A program made the position numbers and the translations under genes. A DNA stretch of 64,000 bases, taken from Actinobacillus indolicus. GTDB taxonomy: Bacteria; Pseudomonadota; Gammaproteobacteria; Enterobacterales; Pasteurellaceae. This document shows, piece by piece, positions 58,113-64,000 of this stretch. The notes beneath the pieces are model-generated. The model had not been told where the DNA came from, ran no database searches, and was given only the letters and a program-made list of their open reading frames with translations. Where the stretch lies: contig NZ_CABFKH010000009.1 of NCBI RefSeq assembly GCF_901764975.1, forward strand, positions 27,140-91,139, given 5' to 3'. Every line of letters begins with the position of its first letter. Positions within the stretch are counted from its first letter, which is position 1.

Positions 58113-59438
58113 TTAATGATTAATTTTAACAAATAATGAGATGGACTCTAAATGCGCCGTATGGGGAAACATATCAATCATCGCTGATTTTTCTAGTCGA
58201 TAACCTTGTGTAATCAATTTTTCAGCATCTCGAACAAGCGTCGCTGGATTACAGGATACATAGACAATCTTTTCAGCATTTAATTCACTTAAGTATTCTA
58301 AAATAAAATAAGCACCCTGACGAGCAGGATCTAACAATACTTTATTAAAATGTGCTTTTGCCCAAGGTTGCTCTACAAAAGGTTTATCTAGATCCGTTTG
58401 GTAGAACTTCGCATTGCTAATTTGATTTGTTTGAGCATTCTGTTTGGCTTGCACAACCATCGGCTCAACCCCTTCTATGCCAACCACTTCTTCAACAAGC
58501 GGTGCGATAGGCAAGGTAAAATTCCCCATTCCACAGAAGAGATCAAGCACACGATCCGTCGGTTGCAGATCTAGCCACGCTATCGCTTTGTTCACCATTT
58601 GCTTGTTCATTTCTCGGTTGATTTGAATAAAATCACGGATCGAAAAATGAAGCGTTAAGCCGTTAATTTGATAATACGGAGCTTCACCACGCCACTGGCT
58701 AATCTGATCTTTATCCGTCATCACGAATAACAAAAGATTTTCTTGCTCTGCAAAGCGTTGTAATTTATCGCTGTCTTGTAAGTGAAGTTCGCCGATATGG
58801 CGTAACAGCAACGCAACCCCATTATCCGCCTGAACCAGCTCGATATGCCCTAGCTGTTTTTTATTTTTCCAACTGGTAAAAAGTTGCTGTAATTTGGGTA
58901 AGAGGGCATTAAGTTCTGGCTCAAGAATGTCGCAGTGAGTTAAGGGAATAATCTCTTGTGTATTGGCTTGTCGAAAGCCGACCACTAACACATTCTTTTG
59001 AATCGCCATACTCAGTTTTGCTCTACGGCGATAGTTTGTACCCTGCCCGACCAGCATTGGTTCAAATGTGATAGGTTCTGCTTGAAGTTTCTGTAAACGC
59101 TTAAAAAGCGTTTGTTGCTTCGTTTCTCGCTGTAAAGCCAGTGGAATGTGTTGCATTTGGCAACCTCCACATTGGCTATAGATTGAACAAAATGGCGTTT
59201 GGCGATCTGCTGATTTTTGTAAAAATCGTACCGCTGTCGCTCGTCCATATTGACGTTTATCTTCAATAATCTTGGCTTCCACCTTTTCATTCGGCAACGC
59301 ATTTTCAATAAACCACGTTTTACCATTCACTTTCGCTACGCCTAATCCTTGATAGTCTAAAGATTGGATATGAAATGTCTGTAAAGCGGTCGGTTTTGTG
59401 GATTTTTTTGCAGAATTGTCAGAATAAAAAAGTGCCAT
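58113..59438 (-). CDS. rlmD: 23S rRNA (uracil1939-C5)-methyltransferase
   Basis: 441 residues. N-terminal TRAM domain (QTFHIQSLDYQGLGVAKVNGKTWFIENALPNEKVEAKI), iron-sulfur cluster cysteines in FCSIYSQCGGCQMQH with another further on (HCDILEPE), SAM-binding DRVLDLFCGMGNFTLP, and the catalytic Cys in VYVSCNPATLVRD. Motif order matches RlmD (RumA). An uptake signal at 58495-58503 encodes part of the segment APLVEEV. Monocistronic. Confidence 0.96.
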   Translation of the reverse strand: MALFYSDNSAKKSTKPTALQTFHIQSLDYQGLGVAKVNGKTWFIENALPNEKVEAKIIEDKRQYGRATAVRFLQKSADRQTPFCSIYSQCGGCQMQHIPLALQRETKQQTLFKRLQKLQAEPITFEPMLVGQGTNYRRRAKLSMAIQKNVLVVGFRQANTQEIIPLTHCDILEPELNALLPKLQQLFTSWKNKKQLGHIELVQADNGVALLLRHIGELHLQDSDKLQRFAEQENLLLFVMTDKDQISQWRGEAPYYQINGLTLHFSIRDFIQINREMNKQMVNKAIAWLDLQPTDRVLDLFCGMGNFTLPIAPLVEEVVGIEGVEPMVVQAKQNAQTNQISNAKFYQTDLDKPFVEQPWAKAHFNKVLLDPARQGAYFILEYLSELNAEKIVYVSCNPATLVRDAEKLITQGYRLEKSAMIDMFPHTAHLESISLFVKINH

Positions 59439-59508
59439 TTGAATAAGGTTTAAACAAAAAGAATTATCCGCTATTATAGCCTAAACCGTGACTAAGGAGG
59501 AAAATAAA

Positions 59509-60831
59509 ATGGATTCAGCTTGGACATCACGCTTTCTAACAGACAAACAACGCGAACAAGATCACCGTTCCCCTTTCCAACGAGATCGGGGGCGTATTTT
59601 ACACTCAGAAGCCTTTCGCTGTTTACAAGCCAAAACACAAATTCACGCAGTGGGTGAAGATGATTTTTACCGCACACGTTTAACCCATTCCTTAGAAGTT
59701 GCTCAAATTGGCAGTAGTTTGAGAGCCAAATTGGCGGAAGATAGGCAAGGCCTTCAAGCGGTCTGTTCCGATTCAAAATTTGCAAAATTCAGTGAAGATC
59801 TCACCTCTTTATTGCCTTCTCGTAGTTTGACGGAATCCCTATGCTTTGCCCACGACATTGGTCATCCCCCTTTTGGACATGGCGGTGAAATGGCATTGAA
59901 TTATAAAATGCAGGATTTTGGTGGTTTTGAGGGGAATGCTCAGTCCTTTCGCATTGTCACTCAGCTTGAGCCTTATACCCAAAATGCAGGAATGAATCTG
60001 ACGCGTCGCACCTTGTTGGGTATCATCAAATATCCTACCTTTATTGATTTAACTCAGCCACAAAACCCAAAAGCCATCCCAAATAGCCGTTATATCAACT
60101 TGCACGATCTAAAAACAAGTAAGGGAATTTTCCGTGCAGACGCTCACTTTTTTGAATGGGTGCTTGAACCGCTTTCCGTTACAGATAGAGCGTTATTTCA
60201 ACAAATTGAAATAAGCCTAGATCCACAGCTTCCCCATAAAACACGTTATAAATCCTTAGATTGCAGTATTATGGAGCTGGCTGATGATATTGCTTATGGG
60301 GTTCACGATTTAGAAGATGCGATTGTCGGCGGAATGGTCACACCGCAATCGTGGCAAAATGCGGAACAAGCCTTCTCTCAATGTGAATCAGCTTGGATTC
60401 AAAAAATGTTACCTGACATCAGCAAAAAATTGTTCTCAACTCACCGCTATGAACGCAAAGATGTGATTGGGGCGTTAGTCAATTATTTTGTGACCAATGT
60501 AAAATGGACAGAAACCGCAGCGTTTGAAGAGCCACTACTACGTTTTAATGCGATATTGCCAACGGAAGTACAAGCGGTGTTAGATGTACTAAAAACCTTT
60601 GTCTATCAATACGTTATTTGTGATGTCAAAACGCAACGGGTGGAATATAAAGGTCAGCGAATTCTAATGGATCTGTTTGATATGCTAAGTTGCGATCCAA
60701 CCCGCTTACTGCCTAAATCTGTGGCGGAACGTTGGATACAAGCAGATGAACAGCAACGGCCAAGGGTAATTTGTGACTACCTTGCGAGTATGTCTGATGG
60801 GCAAGCGTTTAAGTTGTATCAAAGTTTGTAG
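59509..60831 (+). CDS. dgt: dGTPase-like HD-domain phosphohydrolase (Dgt family)
   Basis: Hydrolyses deoxynucleoside triphosphates to the nucleoside and triphosphate. 440 residues from ATG 59509, which has a perfect AAGGAGG 8 bases upstream; the frame extends back to GTG 59488. HD-domain metal residues: [27 protein letters not shown] and the Asp of [14 protein letters not shown]. The length fits the type 2 group rather than the 505-residue E. coli Dgt. Uptake-like sequence near 59755 encodes [12 protein letters not shown], and one at 60570-60578 encodes QAVLDV. Confidence 0.9.
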   Translation: MDSAWTSRFLTDKQREQDHRSPFQRDRGRILHSEAFRCLQAKTQIHAVGEDDFYRTRLTHSLEVAQIGSSLRAKLAEDRQGLQAVCSDSKFAKFSEDLTSLLPSRSLTESLCFAHDIGHPPFGHGGEMALNYKMQDFGGFEGNAQSFRIVTQLEPYTQNAGMNLTRRTLLGIIKYPTFIDLTQPQNPKAIPNSRYINLHDLKTSKGIFRADAHFFEWVLEPLSVTDRALFQQIEISLDPQLPHKTRYKSLDCSIMELADDIAYGVHDLEDAIVGGMVTPQSWQNAEQAFSQCESAWIQKMLPDISKKLFSTHRYERKDVIGALVNYFVTNVKWTETAAFEEPLLRFNAILPTEVQAVLDVLKTFVYQYVICDVKTQRVEYKGQRILMDLFDMLSCDPTRLLPKSVAERWIQADEQQRPRVICDYLASMSDGQAFKLYQSL

Positions 60832-60848
60832 ATTTCGTTGTAAATCTT

Positions 60849-60857
60849 ACCGCTTGT
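60849..60857. repeat. Uptake signal between dgt and rapA
   Basis: ACCGCTTGT in the 84-bp gap. The preceding GTTGTAAATCT is the A/T-rich flank typical of these signals. Confidence 0.8.
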
Positions 60858-60915
60858 TGATTCAAAATCAGGTAAAATACCCCGAAAATTTTAGTAGAAC
60901 AGCAGAGAGGTAAGT

Positions 60916-63828
60916 ATGAGCTTTGTAGTCGGACAACGTTGGATTAGTGAGTCGGAAAATAACTTAGGATTAGGCATTGTCACCGCAGTGGATAACCGCA
61001 CTGTGACCCTTTCATTTCCTGCATCGGACGAACAACGTGTGTACGCTGTTGCCGTTGCCCCTTTAACCCGTGTGCAATTCCAAAAAGGCGATCGTGTTAC
61101 CAGTGTTGATGGCTGGCAATTAGATATTGAAGATGTCGTTGAAAATCAAGGGGTTGCACTCTATTTAGGTAAACGTGTCGATACTCAAGAAGAGAGCGTT
61201 CTGCCTGAGATGCAACTCGATCATAAAGTGAGTTTTAGTAAACCGCAGGATCGTTTATTCTCCGCCCAAATTGATCGCAGTGATCGTTTCGCCCTGCGTT
61301 ATCGTGCTTTGAAACATCAACAAGCCCAGTTTCAATCTGAACTGCGTGGAATGCGTGGTATTCGTGCAAGCCTAATTCCTCATCAATTACATATTGCTAA
61401 AGAAGTTGGGCAACGCCTTTCTCCCCGTGTGTTGCTGGCTGATGAAGTGGGTTTGGGGAAAACCATTGAAGCTGGTATGATTTTGCAACAACAGCTTTTC
61501 TCTGGACGAGTGGATCGTGTGTTGGTGCTTGTGCCAGAAAGTTTGCAACATCAATGGCTGGTTGAAATGCTTCGTCGTTTTAGCCTGAATTTTTCGCTGT
61601 TTGATGAGGAACGTTGTGCCGATTTCACTAAGAAAGATGAAGATAATAATGATATCAGTGAAAATCCGTTTGAAACGGAAGCCTTAGTGATTGCCTCTAT
61701 CGATTGGTTGTCGGCAAATCCACAACGAGCAAAACAAGTGCTTGATGCCGATTGGGATATGTTGATTGTTGATGAAGCTCACCATTTGGAATGGGACGAG
61801 CAAAATCCAAGTATGGCATATCAGTTTGTCGCACAACTCTCCAAGCAGATTTCAGCAGTCTTGTTGCTTACGGCGACCCCTGAGCAATTAGGGCAAGAGA
61901 GCCACTTTGCTCGTTTAGCCTTGTTAGATCCCGACCGCTTCTACGATTATCACGCCTTTGTGGAAGAACAGAAACAATATCAGCCTGTCGCCGATGCAGT
62001 CGCTACCTTGCTTAACGATAAGCCGTTAAGTGCCAAAGAGCAGGAAAGTATCAGCGAATTGCTGGCGGAAGAAGATGTTGAGCCGATGTTCCGTATTATT
62101 AATTCGGATGCGAGCGAAGAACAGCGTCGGGAAGTCCGCCAAGAGTTAATTAGTGAGTTAATTGACCGACACGGAACAAGCCGTGTGCTATTCCGCAATA
62201 CTCGTCAAGGCGTAAAAGGCTTCCCACATCGTATTTACAATGAAATTGTGTTGGAAATGCCTACGCAATATGCAAATGCCTTGAAGGTAATGGGTATGAT
62301 GGGGGGAAATAAGATGGAAGATCTGCTCTACCCTGAACGCCTATTCCAACGAATGAACCCAAATGCGAAGTGGCACGAGTTTGATCCACGCATTGAGTGG
62401 TTAATTACGTTCTTGAAAAATCATCGTGATGAAAAAATTCTAGTAATTTGTAAACAAGCAGACACCGCCATTCAGCTAGAACAAGTGTTGCGTGAAAAAG
62501 AAGCTATTCGCTCTGCGGTTTTCCACGAAAAAATGTCGATTGTGGAACGAGATAAAGCGTCGGCTTACTTTGCTCAACAAGAAGATGGTGCGCAGGTGCT
62601 GATTAGTTCAAGTATCGGTTCAGAAGGTCGAAACTTCCAGTTTGCACGCCGTTTAGTGCTGTTTAATTTGCCTGATAATCCAGACTTACTCGAGCAGAGT
62701 ATCGGGCGTTTAGACCGTATCGGGCAAAAACACGATATTGAAATCTATGTGCCTTGTTTCAATCACTCCACCCAGTTGATCTTGGCTGAATGGTATCATC
62801 GTGGCTTAAATGCCTTTGAAGAAACTTGTCCGATGGGGGCAACGTTATTTAGAGAATTTAATGCGGAACTCACCGCTTACCTGCTCAATCCTGAACGTGG
62901 CGAAGCCTTCGAAGCCTTTGTGGAACAAACCCATAAACGCCAACAACAGCTTAAAGCGGAATTAGAAAAAGGGCGAGATCGTCTGTTAGAGCTTAATTCA
63001 AACGGTGGTGAAACTGCTCAACAATTAGCTCAAGCTATTGCGGAACAAGATGATAATCCGCAGTTGGTCAATTTTGCCTTGAATTTGTTTGATGTGATTG
63101 GCTTAGAGCAGGAAGATTTGGGTGAGAAAAGCATTGTGATTAGCCCGACAGGACATATGCTTGTGCCTGATTTCCCAGGACTGTCGGAAGAAGGCAACAC
63201 CGTGACTTTTGACCGTGAACTTGCCCTAATGCGAGAAGATGTGTTGTTCTTAACGTGGGATCACCCGATGATCCGCAACGGTATCGATCTCATTACCTCT
63301 GGCGATATTGGTAAGAGTGCGATTTCACTGCTCGTTAATAAGAACTTGCCAGCAGGCACGTTACTGCTTGAAGCAATCTATATCGTAGAAGCCCAAGCAC
63401 CAAAAGATTTACAGCTCACTCGTTTTCTACCACCAACGCCTGTGCGTATTTTGCTTGATAACAAAGGCAACGATATGGCATCGCAGGTGTCGTTTGCAGG
63501 GTTAGAAAAACAGCTCAAGCCTGTTAATAAACAGATGGCAAATAAAATTGCGAAAATGGCTCGTGGTGATATTGAGAAGCTGATTGCATTCAGTGATGAA
63601 AAAGTTGTGCCACAGGCACAAGCCTTGATTGAACAGGCAAAACAGAATGCCGATCACACTTTAGGGGCAGAATTACACCGCTTGACATCACTACAAGCGG
63701 TGAATAAAAACATTCGTGCTGATGAAATTCAAGCCTTAGAGCAACTGAGAGAAGCATCACTTCAACACTTAGACCAAGCAAATTGGCGATTGGATAGTTT
63801 GAGGGTGATTGTGAGTAATAAGGAATAA
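60916..63828 (+). CDS. rapA: RNA polymerase-associated ATPase RapA (HepA)
   Basis: Swi2/Snf2-family ATPase that recycles RNA polymerase. 970 residues (E. coli 968). Two N-terminal Tudor-like domains (1-110), helicase motif [14 protein letters not shown] (about 177-189), motif [11 protein letters not shown], motif [13 protein letters not shown], motif [13 protein letters not shown] and motif [17 protein letters not shown], then the C-terminal Spacer/Rpo-interacting domains. AGAGAGGTAAG before ATG. Confidence 0.97.
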   Translation: MSFVVGQRWISESENNLGLGIVTAVDNRTVTLSFPASDEQRVYAVAVAPLTRVQFQKGDRVTSVDGWQLDIEDVVENQGVALYLGKRVDTQEESVLPEMQLDHKVSFSKPQDRLFSAQIDRSDRFALRYRALKHQQAQFQSELRGMRGIRASLIPHQLHIAKEVGQRLSPRVLLADEVGLGKTIEAGMILQQQLFSGRVDRVLVLVPESLQHQWLVEMLRRFSLNFSLFDEERCADFTKKDEDNNDISENPFETEALVIASIDWLSANPQRAKQVLDADWDMLIVDEAHHLEWDEQNPSMAYQFVAQLSKQISAVLLLTATPEQLGQESHFARLALLDPDRFYDYHAFVEEQKQYQPVADAVATLLNDKPLSAKEQESISELLAEEDVEPMFRIINSDASEEQRREVRQELISELIDRHGTSRVLFRNTRQGVKGFPHRIYNEIVLEMPTQYANALKVMGMMGGNKMEDLLYPERLFQRMNPNAKWHEFDPRIEWLITFLKNHRDEKILVICKQADTAIQLEQVLREKEAIRSAVFHEKMSIVERDKASAYFAQQEDGAQVLISSSIGSEGRNFQFARRLVLFNLPDNPDLLEQSIGRLDRIGQKHDIEIYVPCFNHSTQLILAEWYHRGLNAFEETCPMGATLFREFNAELTAYLLNPERGEAFEAFVEQTHKRQQQLKAELEKGRDRLLELNSNGGETAQQLAQAIAEQDDNPQLVNFALNLFDVIGLEQEDLGEKSIVISPTGHMLVPDFPGLSEEGNTVTFDRELALMREDVLFLTWDHPMIRNGIDLITSGDIGKSAISLLVNKNLPAGTLLLEAIYIVEAQAPKDLQLTRFLPPTPVRILLDNKGNDMASQVSFAGLEKQLKPVNKQMANKIAKMARGDIEKLIAFSDEKVVPQAQALIEQAKQNADHTLGAELHRLTSLQAVNKNIRADEIQALEQLREASLQHLDQANWRLDSLRVIVSNKE

Positions 63829-63837
63829 TCATCTCAC

Positions 63838-63881
63838 AAAAAAGCGAGTTAAATTTTGGATAAATTTAACTCGCTTTTTTA
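63838..63881 (+). terminator. Rho-independent terminator of rapA
   Basis: A 16-bp perfect stem (63841-63856 with 63862-63877; AAAGCGAGTTAAATTT and its complement), 5-base loop, flanked by A-run and T-run. 9 bp after rapA. Confidence 0.94.
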
Positions 63882-63898
63882 TCTCATTCTAATAACTA

Positions 63899-63977
63899 AC
63901 AAGCGGTCAGTTCCCCTCACTTTTTTGCAAATCCTTTCACTCATTTCACAAAATTCTCCCACCACCCCACCGCTTGT
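63899..63977. repeat. Convergent uptake signals at the right edge
   Basis: ACAAGCGGTC at 63899-63908 and ACCGCTTGT at 63969-63977 face each other 60 bp apart with TTTTTTGCAAAT next to the first. The rest of the edge (63978-64000) is too short to read. Confidence 0.7.
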
Positions 63978-64000
63978 TTGTGAGATACTTAGCCCCAAAC

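Overview
The window is a chromosomal segment of a Pasteurellaceae gammaproteobacterium. It carries about thirty copies of the DNA uptake signal ACAAGCGGT(C), the form used by the Actinobacillus pleuropneumoniae / Mannheimia / Haemophilus ducreyi branch, and none of the AAGTGCGGT form of H. influenzae that I could find. Gene order (proQ-prc, fadR-nhaB, mraZ-to-lpxC, fruBKA) and protein sequences fit that family. I cannot name the species. I saw no rRNA, tRNA, CRISPR array, prophage or intact insertion sequence.

Layout. 1-9.3 kb: prc (cut by the left edge) and proQ, a cold-shock protein, trxB, the chaperedoxin cnoX, a small lipoprotein, mdh, then divergent argR-yfcH and pyrG. 9.4-14.5 kb: pirin, nitroreductase and MFS transporter on the minus strand, then a large membrane protein of the SpecificRecomb/Gcr family. 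14.5-18.3 kb: ychF, pth, parE. 18.4-21.3 kb: a copper unit, cueR divergent from copZ-copA, with a typical MerR-type promoter. 21.3-40.5 kb: the complete division and cell-wall (dcw) cluster on the minus strand: mraZ-rsmH-ftsL-ftsI-murE-[two extra genes]-murF-mraY-murD-ftsW-murG-murC-ddl-ftsQ-ftsA-ftsZ-lpxC. 40.7-46.5 kb: fadR, then nhaB-dsbB-small CxxC protein, metG and ndk. 46.8-51 kb: fructose operon fruB-fruK-fruA. 51-64 kb: kdsD-greB, a sucrose-type PTS permease, dcuB, a VIT-family metal transporter, glnA, rlmD, dgt and rapA.

How it works together. Most genes are housekeeping: peptidoglycan precursor synthesis and septation (dcw), outer-membrane lipid A and Kdo supply (lpxC, kdsD), redox and disulfide chemistry (trxB, cnoX, dsbB), nucleotide metabolism (pyrG, ndk, dgt) and translation (metG, pth, ychF, rlmD). 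Regulatory sites can be read directly: paired ARG boxes before argR, a CueR operator, three MraZ repeats, CRP sites before fruB and in the scrA/dcuB gap, an FNR-like site before dcuB, and LacI-family palindromes shared by the fru and sucrose-type PTS promoters.

The most unusual points are: two non-dcw genes between murE and murF, one of them flanked by a 70-bp direct repeat copied from the start of murF; REP-like inverted doublets with GTAG ends in four intergenic gaps; uptake signals that encode interdomain linkers (fruB, fruA, metG) or form convergent pairs inside coding sequence (murE, murD); and an internally duplicated, enlarged N-terminal module in FtsI.
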